Shown here in pieces: positions 8,796-17,416 of a stretch of DNA of 64,000 nucleotides. Each line of letters opens with the position of its first letter. Within the stretch, counting starts at the first letter, position 1. A model generated the notes under the pieces. The model was not told the DNA's origin and did not search any database. It worked only from the letters and a program-made list of their open reading frames with translations. This stretch comes from an uncultured Ferrimonas sp. (GTDB taxonomy: Bacteria; Pseudomonadota; Gammaproteobacteria; Enterobacterales; Shewanellaceae): NCBI RefSeq assembly GCF_947489035.1, contig NZ_CANLCI010000002.1:124001-188000 (forward strand). The letters run 5' to 3'. The translations under genes were made by a program, and so were the position numbers.

Positions 8796-9719
8796 ATGAC
8801 AAACCCTCTGTATCAAAAAGACATCATCTCTATCACCGATCTGTCGCGATCGGAACTTGAGCTGATTGTTGCAACGGCCCAATCAATAAAAACAACGCCG
8901 CGGCCAACCCTACTGTCTGGAAAAGTCATCGCCAGCTGCTTTTTTGAAGCCTCAACCCGCACCCGTCTCTCCTTTGAAACCGCCGTATTCCGGTTAGGTG
9001 GCTCCGTTATCGGCTTTGATTCCGGTGGCAACACCTCGTTGGCGCAAAAAGGCGAAACCTTAGCGGACTCGGTTGAAGTGATTGGCTCTTACAGCGATGC
9101 CTTTGTGATGCGCCACCCGCAAGAAGGCGCCGCTCGATTAGCCAGCATGCACGCCAAGGTACCCGTGATTAACGGCGGTGACGGTGCCAACCAACACCCA
9201 ACCCAAACGTTATTGGATCTGTTTTCCATCTATGAAACCCAAGGCACCTTAGAAGGCCTGAAAGTAGCCATGGTGGGCGACTTAAAATACGGTCGCACCG
9301 TGCACTCGCTCACCCAAGCGCTGTCGTTGTTTGGCTGCGAGTTCTATTTTGTTGCCCCAACACCACTGCAGCTGCCCGCCTACCTGTGTGAAGAGCTTGA
9401 CGCAGCTGGGGTGAAGTATCAGTTCAGCGACGATCTGGAAGCGGTGTTGCCCCACCTTGATGTGTTGTACATGACCCGCGTTCAAAAAGAGCGCTTTGAC
9501 CCCACCGAATATCAACACATGAAATCCAAGTTTGTGCTCGGTGCCCAGATGCTGACTCAGGTGAAAGACAACCTGCGGATCTTGCACCCCTTACCACGGG
9601 TGGACGAGATCACCACCGAGGTGGATCACACCCCATACGCCTACTATTTCCAACAAGCGGAGAACGGCGTTTATGCACGCCAAGCCCTGCTGGCACTGGT
9701 TTTAAGTGAGGAGCTGTAA
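8796..9719 (+). CDS. pyrB: Aspartate carbamoyltransferase catalytic subunit
   Basis: This 307-residue enzyme condenses carbamoyl phosphate and aspartate, the committed step of pyrimidine synthesis. The carbamoyl-phosphate loop [12 protein letters not shown] lies at residues 50-61, with later [16 protein letters not shown] and HPLPRVDEI motifs. Full length. The ATG at 8796 follows AAGGA; the frame is open far upstream (to 8511), but that leader encodes no family residues. It is followed three bases later by pyrI, so the two make the class B dodecameric holoenzyme. I see no PyrL-like attenuator with a T-run in front of it; a short TTCGG/CCGAA hairpin sits just before the ribosome binding site. 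Confidence 0.97.
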   Translation: MTNPLYQKDIISITDLSRSELELIVATAQSIKTTPRPTLLSGKVIASCFFEASTRTRLSFETAVFRLGGSVIGFDSGGNTSLAQKGETLADSVEVIGSYSDAFVMRHPQEGAARLASMHAKVPVINGGDGANQHPTQTLLDLFSIYETQGTLEGLKVAMVGDLKYGRTVHSLTQALSLFGCEFYFVAPTPLQLPAYLCEELDAAGVKYQFSDDLEAVLPHLDVLYMTRVQKERFDPTEYQHMKSKFVLGAQMLTQVKDNLRILHPLPRVDEITTEVDHTPYAYYFQQAENGVYARQALLALVLSEEL

Positions 9720-9722
9720 CCG

Positions 9723-10178
9723 ATGACGAAATTAAAAGTGGAAGCCATTGAGCACGGCACCGTGATTGATCACATTCCTGCGGGCATGGGGGTGCGGATC
9801 TTAAAGTTCTTTCAACTGACGGATAATGGCGAGCGCATTACCGTTGGCTTGAACCTACGCAGTGGCAGCGACAGCAGCAAAGACTTAATCAAGGTGGAAA
9901 ACACCACCTTCAGCAAAGAGCAAGCCGACCAATTGGCGCTGTTTGCCCAAAGTGCCACCATCAATCGCATTCACAACTTCGAGGTGATCAACAAATATCA
10001 CGTCGAGTTGCCAGAATCGATTGAACGGGTACTGCGTTGCCCCAACAGCAACTGCATCACTGAACATCAGCCAAGCAACACCCGCTTCTACGTGAACAAC
10101 GCCGCGGCCGTGCCCAAGTTGAAGTGCCACTTCTGTGAGAAAACCTTCAGCATCGAACTGTTTACCGAGCTGAACTAA
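9723..10178 (+). CDS. pyrI: Aspartate carbamoyltransferase regulatory subunit
   Basis: This 151-residue subunit carries the allosteric ATP/CTP site in its N-terminal half (VEAIEHGTVIDHIPAG, then GLNLRSG) and a C-terminal zinc domain whose four cysteines are visible in CPNSNC and CHFC. It binds PyrB trimers into the regulated enzyme. It starts three bases after the pyrB stop codon, so the pair is co-transcribed and presumably coupled. Length and all landmarks are standard. Confidence 0.97.
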   Translation: MTKLKVEAIEHGTVIDHIPAGMGVRILKFFQLTDNGERITVGLNLRSGSDSSKDLIKVENTTFSKEQADQLALFAQSATINRIHNFEVINKYHVELPESIERVLRCPNSNCITEHQPSNTRFYVNNAAAVPKLKCHFCEKTFSIELFTELN

Positions 10179-10267
10179 CGCACTGGCACACTCACATGGC
10201 GATCGGCATCCATGGTAATGGCTGCCGGTCGCCACGTTTGGCTGCTGTCGTCAACCACGAGGACGTT

Positions 10268-10651
10268 ATGGATCATCAACAAAGCCAAGCCTATCTGCTC
10301 GCCAAGCCACAAAGCGCCTTAAGCACCCCTTTTGGCCCCGAGGTGGCGGTATTCAAGGTCGCCAATAAGATGTTTGCCACCTTGGCACTGGGTAAAGGCG
10401 GCGAACACTGGTGGATGAACCTAAAATGCGATCCCAACGAAGCGCAAGCCCTGCGGGATATCTTTAGCGCGGTGATCCCCGGCTATCACATGAATAAAGC
10501 CCACTGGAATACGGTGATCCTCGATGGGTCGATCCCCAGCGGAGAGATTCAGCGCATGATCGATAACTCTTACCTGCTGGTGGTGGCGTCGCTGCCAAAG
10601 AAAACCCAAGCGCCATTGCTGCTGCAACTGAGCCATCACACCGCGCCCTAG
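10268..10651 (+). CDS. MmcQ/YjbR family protein
   Basis: This 127-residue protein has the YjbR-like double-wing fold: FGPEVAVFKVANKMFATLAL, then MNLKCDPNEAQALRD, PGYHMNKAHWNTVIL and a final DNSYLLVVASLPKK helix. Members are described as DNA-binding-like, with no settled function. The ATG at 10268 has GAGG upstream; an ATG 72 bases earlier lacks one. It follows pyrI by about 90 bases and could be read through from pyrBI, since I see no terminator between them. Confidence 0.85.
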   Translation: MDHQQSQAYLLAKPQSALSTPFGPEVAVFKVANKMFATLALGKGGEHWWMNLKCDPNEAQALRDIFSAVIPGYHMNKAHWNTVILDGSIPSGEIQRMIDNSYLLVVASLPKKTQAPLLLQLSHHTAP

Positions 10652-10831
10652 CCGCAAAAAACGCCACTGGAACCCGTTCCAAACTGTTGCGCCGATAACA
10701 GCCCTTATGCTGTTGATCTATAAAGCTGTGACCCCAATCCCACTGGCACAACCTGCCCCCTTGGTCTGATTCTGGATCGGCTCTGGCTACGCTAAACTAG
10801 CGCAATAGCCAATCCTCAAAGGACTCCGAAA

Positions 10832-11812
10832 ATGTTTAACGCTCTGGTTCTAAACCAAGACGGCAAAGCCACTGTTGCTGCCGTAAGCCAAATTGATGCG
10901 TCGCAATTGCCCGCAGGTGAAGTGTTAGTGGCGGTCGATCGCTCCTCTTTGAACTACAAAGACGGCTTAGCCGTAACCGGTAAAGGCAAAATCATCCGCA
11001 ACTTCCCAATGGTGCCGGGCATCGATTTTGCCGGTACCGTGCTGGAATCGGCCGATCCCCGTTTTCAAGTGGGCCAAGCGGTGATCCTAACCGGTTGGGG
11101 CGTGGGCGAACGCCATTGGGGTGGCATGGCAGAACAAGCCCGTGTGAAAGCCGATTGGCTGGTCAGCATGCCGCACAACTGCACCGCCGATAAAGCCATG
11201 GCCATCGGCACCGCTGGCTTAACCGCCATGCTGTGTGTGCAAGCGCTGATCGATGGTGGCGTCAAACCCGAAGACGGCGAAGTACTGATCAGCGGTGCCT
11301 CTGGCGGCGTTGGTTCGGTTGCCGTTACGTTGCTGGCGCAACTGGGCTACAACGTGGTTGCCTTAACCGGCCGCAGCGACAGCAACGGCGCTTGGTTGCA
11401 ATCTTTGGGCGCGACCAGCGTTATGGAGCGCAGCGAGTTGGAAGGCGAAGGCCGTCCACTAGAGAAAGGCCGCTGGGCTGGCATGATCGACACCGTGGGT
11501 GACCAGATCTTAGCCAACGCCCTTGCTCAGATGAACTACAACGGCGTAGTGGCTGCCTGTGGCTTAGCCGGTGGTTTTGCCCTGCCAACCACTGTGATGC
11601 CGTTTATCCTGCGTAACGTGCGCCTGCAAGGGGTGGATTCGGTCATGTGCCCTGTGCCCGTGCGTGAACGCGCTTGGGAACAACTGCTGCAGCTGTTGCC
11701 AGCGTCGTTCTTCGAACAAGCCACCACCACCATCAGCCTTGAGCAGGTGCCAGAGTACGCCGAAGCGATCACCAACGGCCAAGTCACCGGTCGCGTTATC
11801 ATTAAGCTGTAA
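10832..11812 (+). CDS. acuI: Acrylyl-CoA reductase (NADPH), AcuI/YhdH type
   Basis: This 326-residue medium-chain dehydrogenase/reductase lacks structural zinc cysteines and matches the YhdH/AcuI branch: RSSLNYKDGLAVTGKGKI, MVPGIDFAGTV, the NADPH loop GASGGVGSVAV, and the C-terminal VTGRVIIKL. The enzyme reduces the toxic intermediate acryloyl-CoA to propionyl-CoA. It converges on an enoyl-CoA hydratase and a DmdC-like dehydrogenase, which makes a role in propionate- or DMSP-related acyl-CoA handling plausible. The ATG follows AAAGGACTCCGAAA. Confidence 0.9.
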   Translation: MFNALVLNQDGKATVAAVSQIDASQLPAGEVLVAVDRSSLNYKDGLAVTGKGKIIRNFPMVPGIDFAGTVLESADPRFQVGQAVILTGWGVGERHWGGMAEQARVKADWLVSMPHNCTADKAMAIGTAGLTAMLCVQALIDGGVKPEDGEVLISGASGGVGSVAVTLLAQLGYNVVALTGRSDSNGAWLQSLGATSVMERSELEGEGRPLEKGRWAGMIDTVGDQILANALAQMNYNGVVAACGLAGGFALPTTVMPFILRNVRLQGVDSVMCPVPVRERAWEQLLQLLPASFFEQATTTISLEQVPEYAEAITNGQVTGRVIIKL

Positions 11813-11832
11813 CGCCAACGGCAGCCGCACTT

Positions 11833-11865
11833 AAAAAGCCCAAGCATACTGCTTTGGGCTTTTTT
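11833..11865. terminator. Bidirectional terminator between acuI and the enoyl-CoA hydratase
   Basis: AAAAAGCCCAA pairs with TTTGGGCTTTTT around a short loop. T-runs on both strands suit both converging transcripts (acuI ends at 11812, the hydratase at 11889). Confidence 0.88.
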
Positions 11866-11888
11866 ATTTGGGTGAAACCGCAGCGCGT

Positions 11889-12668
11889 TTACTTGCCGCT
11901 AAAGTGCGCTTGGCGCCGCTCTAAAAATGAGTTCACCCCTTCCGCCGCGTCCGCCGATTTCATCACCGCGGGCATCTCGCCGTACACGTCATCCAGCGCC
12001 GCTTGTTCGCTTTCAAAGCGGGCCAATTTCGAACTTCGCAGCGAAGCCTGCACCCCAAGAGGCGCAGCCTGTGCCATCTTCAGCGCCAAGGCTCGGGCTT
12101 TAGCGGGCAGTGCTTCGCGTTCACACAGCTCCTGCACCATGCCCCACTGGTGGGCTTGCTTCCCGCTCCATTCATCACCGGTTAACAGATAACGCTGGGC
12201 GTTGCCCCATCCGATCGCTTTTGGCAGGCGCACGGTGCCGCCGCCACAGGGGTAGATCCCACGTTTCACTTCCAATTGGGCAAAGCGAGTTTCCGCAGTA
12301 GAAAAGTGGTAATCGCAGTTCAGCGAAAGCTCAACCCCACTGGTGTAACACAAGCCATGGGTTGCAATGATCAGCGGCTTCGACAATCGAGGCCCAACCA
12401 CCCCAAAGGGATCCAGTTCGCCTTCAGCCGGCGCCACAACGCCGCCAGCGGCGAACACCGGCGCCCACTGATCCAGCTCAATCCCTGCGGTAAAGTGCTT
12501 GCCCGCGGCCAAGATCACCCCAACCCGCAAATTCTCGTCGTGCTCTAATTGGTACATCGCCTGCGCCAGCGCGTGGTAACTCTCAATATCTAACGCGTTG
12601 TATTTTTCAGGCCGATTAAAGGTAAAGGTTAAGATGTGATCGCGCTTTTCAACGGTAAATGAACTCAT
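11889..12668 (-). CDS. Enoyl-CoA hydratase/isomerase (crotonase) family protein
   Basis: This 259-residue crotonase has the usual blocks: FNRPEKYNALD, AAGKHFTAGIEL (first oxyanion-hole strand), ATHGLCYTSGVELSLNCDY with the first acidic residue, and LEVKRGIYPCGGGTVRL with the second. The canonical small residues of the second oxyanion loop (AGGG) are replaced by CYTSG, so substrate preference may differ from the short-chain hydratase. The ATG at 12668 has AAGGGGA upstream. Its promoter-proximal neighbour, ten bases away, is the acyl-CoA dehydrogenase, so the two form an operon. Candidates are beta-oxidation or the methylthioacryloyl-CoA hydratase step of DMSP demethylation; sequence alone does not decide. 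Confidence 0.85.
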   Translation of the reverse strand: MSSFTVEKRDHILTFTFNRPEKYNALDIESYHALAQAMYQLEHDENLRVGVILAAGKHFTAGIELDQWAPVFAAGGVVAPAEGELDPFGVVGPRLSKPLIIATHGLCYTSGVELSLNCDYHFSTAETRFAQLEVKRGIYPCGGGTVRLPKAIGWGNAQRYLLTGDEWSGKQAHQWGMVQELCEREALPAKARALALKMAQAAPLGVQASLRSSKLARFESEQAALDDVYGEMPAVMKSADAAEGVNSFLERRQAHFSGK

Positions 12669-12678
12669 GATATTCCCC

Positions 12679-14469
12679 TTAAAACCACTCTGGCTGCATC
12701 GCCGCGCAGCTGTCGTCAAACTCGATCAGTAGCTGCGCTTGGTGCTCAATCTGCGGCAATTCCCACTGAATAAAGTACTTGGCGGCTTGCAGCTTGCCCG
12801 CCACAAACGCCTGATCCTCTTCGTCCTGACTGTGGCCATAGCCCGCAATGGCGCGCTCGCTGCTTTTGAGCCAGATCCAACTGATGATGGTTTTGCCCAT
12901 CATGTCGAGAAACAGAGCCGAGTTCGCCAAGGCCAATTCCACCTTGCCGCCATGCAACGCTTGGCCAAGGGTTTCGATGGTGCGCGTAACGGTTTGCAGA
13001 TGCTGCGAAAATGGCGTCAGTAACGGTCGCAACTGCGGTTGGGTTTCAGCCGCCGCAACGGTTTGTTGAAATTGCGCCAGCAACAGCGTTAAGCCTCGGC
13101 CTCGGTTTTGCCACAACTTGCGCCCCAGCAGATCCAGCGACTGAATGCCGTGGGTGCCTTCGTGGATTGGATTCAGGCGATTATCGCGGTACAGCTGTTC
13201 AACGTTGTATTCACGGGTGTAACCGGCACCGCCCAATATTTGAATGGCCAAATCGTTACTGCGGGGGCCGTAATAGCTTGGAAAGGATTTCACCACCGGA
13301 GTCAGCAGCTCCAGCAACTCTTTGGCGTCGCCATCGTTATCGGCTTCCGCTCTATCCACCAAGGTGGCGGCAAACAAGCACAGCGCCAACGACCCTTCAC
13401 TGTACGCCTTCTGTGCCAGCAACATCCGTTTGACGTCGCTGTGTTCAATGATGTTTACCGGCTTAGCGTGGGGATCTTTTTCACTGGGCTTGCGCCCTTG
13501 CGGGCGATGACGGGCGTACTCCAAGGATTCCAAATAACCCCGATAGCCCAACGATGCTGCGCCGATCCCCACAAAGATCCGCGCTTCGTTCATCATCTTA
13601 AACATGTAGCCCAGCCCGTGATTGGCCTCGCCTAACAGGTAGCCAACGCAGCGCCCCTGTTCACCAAAACTTAATGCGGTTGAGGTGGTGCCACGGTAGC
13701 CCATTTTGTGCAGCAGCCCCGCCAGCTGCACATCGTTGCGCTCGCCCAGGCTGCCGTCGTCGTTCACCAATACTTTGGGCACAATAAACAGCGAGATCCC
13801 CTTGGTGCCGCTGGGCGCGCCCTCGATCCGAGCCAACACTAAGTGCACGATGTTGCTGGTGATGTCTTGATCGCCACCGGAGATGTAAATTTTGTTGCCG
13901 CTGATCCGGTAGCTGCCATCCGCCATCGGCGTGGCCTTGGTGCTGAGATCTCCAAGGGACGAGCCCACATCGGGTTCGGTTAAGGCCATGGTGCCAGCAA
14001 ATTCGCCGCTGAGCATCGGCGCCAAAAAACGCTGTTTTTGCTCGGCGGAGCCAAAGCTGTCTATCACATTGGCGGCGGCGCCGGTTAAAAATGGGTAGGC
14101 GGCACTGGCTACGTTAGCCGCGGCAAATGTGGCACCAATGGCGGCGTTAATGCTGTAGGGCAACTGCATGCCGCCTAGCTCATAATCCTTTCCCGCACCA
14201 ATAAAACCGGCTTGGCAATAATGCTGCCAGGCGGTTTTCACCGCCGCTGGGGTGCGGATCTGCTCGCCATCGAATTGCGGCTCTTGTTCGTCCGCCAATT
14301 TGTAATGGTTGGCAAAATGATCGGTGGCCACGCGATAGGCGGTGTTGAGGGTTTCATCGAAGGTGGTTTTATCGTGATCGGCAAAACGCGGGAACCGCAG
14401 CATCTGTTCCACATCAAGCACATCGTACAACAGGAAGTTGATTTCCTTGAGGCTGATAAACTGGCTCAT
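12679..14469 (-). CDS. Acyl-CoA dehydrogenase, DmdC-like large subtype
   Basis: This 596-residue FAD enzyme is longer than classical acyl-CoA dehydrogenases (about 380) and belongs to the long branch that includes 3-methylmercaptopropionyl-CoA dehydrogenase DmdC. An N-terminal extension is followed by the acyl-CoA dehydrogenase domains: GTMALTEPDVGSSLGDL near residue 159, ISGNKIYISGGDQD near 189, RNDVQ..KMGYRGT, and the probable catalytic glutamate E437 in IHEGTHGIQSLDLLG, plus a C-terminal helical domain. The ATG at 14469 is nine bases after AAGGAG; an earlier ATG touches the ribosome binding site. It leads a two-gene operon with the crotonase and is divergent from a GlxA-type regulator that may control it. 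True substrate is unknown. Confidence 0.88.
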   Translation of the reverse strand: MSQFISLKEINFLLYDVLDVEQMLRFPRFADHDKTTFDETLNTAYRVATDHFANHYKLADEQEPQFDGEQIRTPAAVKTAWQHYCQAGFIGAGKDYELGGMQLPYSINAAIGATFAAANVASAAYPFLTGAAANVIDSFGSAEQKQRFLAPMLSGEFAGTMALTEPDVGSSLGDLSTKATPMADGSYRISGNKIYISGGDQDITSNIVHLVLARIEGAPSGTKGISLFIVPKVLVNDDGSLGERNDVQLAGLLHKMGYRGTTSTALSFGEQGRCVGYLLGEANHGLGYMFKMMNEARIFVGIGAASLGYRGYLESLEYARHRPQGRKPSEKDPHAKPVNIIEHSDVKRMLLAQKAYSEGSLALCLFAATLVDRAEADNDGDAKELLELLTPVVKSFPSYYGPRSNDLAIQILGGAGYTREYNVEQLYRDNRLNPIHEGTHGIQSLDLLGRKLWQNRGRGLTLLLAQFQQTVAAAETQPQLRPLLTPFSQHLQTVTRTIETLGQALHGGKVELALANSALFLDMMGKTIISWIWLKSSERAIAGYGHSQDEEDQAFVAGKLQAAKYFIQWELPQIEHQAQLLIEFDDSCAAMQPEWF

Positions 14470-14577
14470 TGGTGCCATCTCCTTGGCTAGGAATGATTTA
14501 AATCCAGTATCTGGCTTTTCAAACTCGGCAGCGATTGTCATTATGGACACTCTTGATGCTAAAAGTGACATACGGAT

Positions 14578-15564
14578 ATGTTTAACATCGTCATCCTCGG
14601 CTTTGATAAAGCCTTAGCCAGTGCCATTGCCGGCATGGCCGATCTGTTCACCTTGACCGGTGTCAGCTGGAACCGCCTGCAACAACAGGCCCCAACCCCC
14701 AAATTTAAGGTGCAGATAGCCAGCAAAGATGGCCAACCGATCCAGTGCATCAATGGGCTGCAACTCAATGCCCACATTCGCTTTGATCAAATCGACAACC
14801 CCAGTGCCATCATCATTCCCACCATTGGCGGCCACATCCCTAATGTGTTGGCCGACAACCCCGAACTGCTGCAACTGATCCGCTACGGCGAACGCCAAGG
14901 GTGGCTGATTGCGGCCAATTGCACTGGCAATTTTCTGGTGGCGGAAGCGGGGGTGCTCAACGGCAGAGTCGCGACCACCCACTGGGGCTATGAAGCGCAG
15001 TTTCGGCAACGTTTCGAGCAGGTGGATCTGCACGCCGATTTGATGCTCACCCGAGACGGCAATCTGTTTTGCGCTGGGGGTGGCCAAGCGTGGTTTGATT
15101 TGGCGCTGCATCTGATTGAGCAGTTTCACGGTTACGATACCGCATTGGAAACCGCCAAAGCCTTTGTGCTGGATTACCACCGCGACAGTCAGCAAAGCTA
15201 TTCGTTGCTGAAACTGGCCAAGCCCCATAAGGATCCGCTGGTCAAACAGGTGCAGCTGTATTTAGAGCAGCATTTTGATCAGCCGCTGCCACTGGAGCAG
15301 CTGGCGGCGCAATTTAATATCTCGAAACGCACCTTGATCCGGCGCTTTAATCAAGCAATGGACATTGCACCCAACAGCTACATTCAATCGCTGCGGATTG
15401 AAGCGGCTCGAAAACGACTGGAGCAAACCAATCAAACGGTCGAGCAGGTGATGAATGCGGTGGGCTATGAAGACACCAGTTCGTTCCGGCGCCTCTTTCG
15501 CAGTGTGACCGGCTTAACCCCGACCGAATACCGCAAACGTTTCGGTCGCAAATTTCGCGCCTAA
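14578..15564 (+). CDS. GlxA-family AraC-type transcriptional regulator
   Basis: This 328-residue regulator has an N-terminal DJ-1/PfpI amidotransferase-like sensor domain (about 1-190, with Cys115 at the elbow in AANCTGNF) and a C-terminal AraC double helix-turn-helix (about 217-322, with ISKRTLIRRF and GYEDTSSFRRLFR). Relatives control choline, carnitine, glycine betaine or DMSP-type genes, though many are uncharacterised. It is divergent from the acyl-CoA dehydrogenase across 108 bases, the classic layout for a regulator and its target. The ribosome binding site before the ATG is weak. The ligand is not predictable from sequence. Confidence 0.88.
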   Translation: MFNIVILGFDKALASAIAGMADLFTLTGVSWNRLQQQAPTPKFKVQIASKDGQPIQCINGLQLNAHIRFDQIDNPSAIIIPTIGGHIPNVLADNPELLQLIRYGERQGWLIAANCTGNFLVAEAGVLNGRVATTHWGYEAQFRQRFEQVDLHADLMLTRDGNLFCAGGGQAWFDLALHLIEQFHGYDTALETAKAFVLDYHRDSQQSYSLLKLAKPHKDPLVKQVQLYLEQHFDQPLPLEQLAAQFNISKRTLIRRFNQAMDIAPNSYIQSLRIEAARKRLEQTNQTVEQVMNAVGYEDTSSFRRLFRSVTGLTPTEYRKRFGRKFRA

Positions 15565-15938
15565 GTTCTTGGGTAAGCGTTTACGATGAAGCCCTAAAAC
15601 ACGCCGTCAGCGCACACGCTGCTGCCGCCCTTTGATCTCAATCGGCGGCCATGGCGTTGTTTGCCATTCGTCCCCACAGTTGACTAATAAATCACTGACA
15701 CATAACAGAAATCTTATTTTTAACAAAACAGCTTTACCGCCCAACTGCGGCTTTGCTTGCTCAAATTCACAACAACAAACAAGGGCAATTTTCAGTTAAA
15801 ACAAACGTGATCCGGCCCCACACTGCGGCAAAGCAAATCGGCGATGATAGCCCCGTCGAAACAAGCATTAAGCAATTACATCAAGCGGATGTCAGGTCAG
15901 CTTGATAACTTTTTCGCAACGTTGGTGGGGGATCGGAC
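15565..15938. other. Intergenic region after the GlxA-type regulator
   Basis: About 370 bases with no open frame I can support. It contains AT-rich patches around 15700-15810 and no clear terminator right after the regulator. Confidence 0.5.
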
Positions 15939-16015
15939 ATCGGTTCGTTGGCCCATCATCGATTGACGAACCCGATGGCGCACGGGGAGCATTCTCCGTG
16001 TGCCGTCTTCTTTTT
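15939..16015 (+). ncRNA. Candidate structured RNA with a terminator, convergent to the YbaM-like gene
   Basis: Two consecutive stem-loops lie on the plus strand. ATCGGTTCGT (15939-15948) pairs with ACGAA and CCGAT (15966-15976, one bulged C). Then GGCGCAC plus GGAG pair with CTCC plus GTGTGCC (15977-16004, GG bulge, CATT loop), followed by GTCTTCTTTTT, a terminator-like T-rich tail. No plus-strand gene ends nearby (the regulator stops 375 bases earlier), so this is either a long 3' UTR end or a small RNA. The 5' end is not placed; a poor -10-like GATAAC lies near 15904. The T-tract overlaps the stop codon of the opposing YbaM-like gene. Confidence 0.4.
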
Positions 16016-16163
16016 AGTTGTTGTCGACTTTGCTTTGCAGATCTTGCTGCACTATCGCCAAGGCCGCTAACGCCACGCTGGGCTCAACCTCGTTACTTTC
16101 AAGTAAGTAAATCAGATCGACGGCCAGCTTAATGTGGTCTGGTGCTTGGTCAAGTTGCGACAT
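16014..16163 (-). CDS. YbaM-like small protein (DUF2496)
   Basis: This is a 49-residue frame on the minus strand: it begins MSQLDQAPDHIKLAVDLIY and ends LQSKVDNN. APDHIKLAVDLIYLLE followed by ALAALAIVQQD is the recognisable core of the YbaM/DUF2496 family, whose function is unknown. It is entirely alpha-helical and acidic in the middle. The ribosome binding site is weak (GAG seven bases upstream). It sits behind the strong terminator of the TPR-TonB gene, so it needs its own promoter, which would have to lie in or just after that hairpin. Confidence 0.75.
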   Translation of the reverse strand: MSQLDQAPDHIKLAVDLIYLLESNEVEPSVALAALAIVQQDLQSKVDNN

Positions 16164-16173
16164 GATGATCTCA

Positions 16174-16209
16174 AATAACAAAATAAGGCCGCATTATCTG
16201 CGGCCTTAT
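16174..16209 (-). terminator. Rho-independent terminator of the TPR-TonB gene
   Basis: A perfect 11-bp stem, ATAAGGCCGCA with TGCGGCCTTAT, is followed on the minus strand by TTTTGTTATTT. It lies 38 bases past the stop codon of the 16248-17333 gene. Confidence 0.88.
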
Positions 16210-16247
16210 GCTGGGATTCAAGCGACGTAACCGCTGACAAGGGCCCG

Positions 16248-17333
16248 TTAGTGAGAAGGCTTATTTAAGGAATAATCCAACCGGACGCGGCTGCTGGCGA
16301 CAACCGCCTGGCCGTTAACGAATTTGGGGGCATAACGCCACTTGGCAATCGCTTCTTTGCTGCTGTTAACAAAGCCTTTATGGCCTTTATAATTCAGCAC
16401 CTTAATGTTAGTCACAAAGCCATTGGTATCAACGTCGAACGACAATTCCGCCGATCCCGATTTGCCCATTCGAGCCGCACTCTTCGGATAGCGTGGATTC
16501 ACCCGATACAATGGCGTTTGCTCTAAATTGTCGCTCCAAGGCTGCATCAGGCCAATCGCCTGACAATGGCTGGTCGCCCGCTCAGAATCGCCTTTTGCTT
16601 CAAATAACTCAACCAACGCAGCATGGCTCACTAGGGCTAAGGGGTGGGAAGTCTCCAACGACGCCGTCATCGCAATCACTTGCTCGAAAGATGCAATGGC
16701 CTGGCTGTTTTTCTTGGCCATTCGCGCGTATTTGCCACGGTAAAACTCAGCTTGCAACGCCATCTTGCTGTTACTCAACTGATTGGCAGCCACTATCTCA
16801 TCCACCTGCTTAAGCAGCTTATTGGCGAAGTTAAGCTGCTGCTGATCATTGACCCAAAACTGCGACAAGAGTTGCAACAGGATCTCGCCGTGCTTTAACG
16901 CGGCTTTGCCGTGATTGGCTAGGCTGATATCCAGCGCCTGTTGATAATACTGTCGCGGTTTAGTTGAATGCCGTGCTTGGGCAAAGTAAACGTCGATCAG
17001 CTCTAATCCTTGCTCACCGTATTCACTGCTAAAGACCGGAAAATACTCTTTTAGCAGTGGCTCTGCACGCTCATCATAACGCAGCATCGCATTGGTCCAA
17101 TTCAGCGCTAAGTTGGCACTGTTGATTGAGGTTGGGCCATATTTTGCCAACCCCAGTCGATAGCTTTGTGCCGCGCTGATAAGCATTTGCTCTTTGTTAT
17201 TGCTGGCAACCGCCGCTTGGTAGGCTTGGTACGCTTGGCTAAAATCAACCGGCGCTTCGGTTGCGCTCACGTTAGCCGAAGAGAGGGCTAACCCAAAAAA
17301 TAAAGGTAAGATAAGCTTCAAGGTAAACTCCAT
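16248..17333 (-). CDS. Periplasmic TPR protein with TonB C-terminal domain
   Basis: This 361-residue protein starts with a cleavable-looking signal peptide (cut near NVSAT, residues 21-25) and a helical region with tetratricopeptide-like repeats (AQSYRLGLAKYG, QQALDISLANHGKAALKHG, SKMALQAEFYRGKYARM). It ends in a TonB C-terminal domain at about 275-355 (NPRYPKSAARMGKSGSAELSF, then EAIAKWRYAPKFVNGQAV). TonB usually has an uncleaved inner-membrane anchor and a proline-rich linker; here the anchor seems absent and the linker is replaced by TPR units. Similar TPR-TonB proteins occur in Shewanella and relatives as accessory energy-transduction or scaffold proteins. No ExbB/ExbD gene is adjacent. 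Confidence 0.78.
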   Translation of the reverse strand: MEFTLKLILPLFFGLALSSANVSATEAPVDFSQAYQAYQAAVASNNKEQMLISAAQSYRLGLAKYGPTSINSANLALNWTNAMLRYDERAEPLLKEYFPVFSSEYGEQGLELIDVYFAQARHSTKPRQYYQQALDISLANHGKAALKHGEILLQLLSQFWVNDQQQLNFANKLLKQVDEIVAANQLSNSKMALQAEFYRGKYARMAKKNSQAIASFEQVIAMTASLETSHPLALVSHAALVELFEAKGDSERATSHCQAIGLMQPWSDNLEQTPLYRVNPRYPKSAARMGKSGSAELSFDVDTNGFVTNIKVLNYKGHKGFVNSSKEAIAKWRYAPKFVNGQAVVASSRVRLDYSLNKPSH

Positions 17334-17416
17334 GTTGTTGCAACATTCGCTGCATCGTGCTCCGAGCCACTCCTTGGCGAACAGCTCAACCTACCATAAT
17401 TTACAAGAAAGCCAAC

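Noticed and set aside
15902-16132. A 76-codon plus-strand frame
   Set aside because: It crosses the structured RNA candidate and is antisense to the YbaM-like gene; Arg/Pro-rich with no ribosome binding site.
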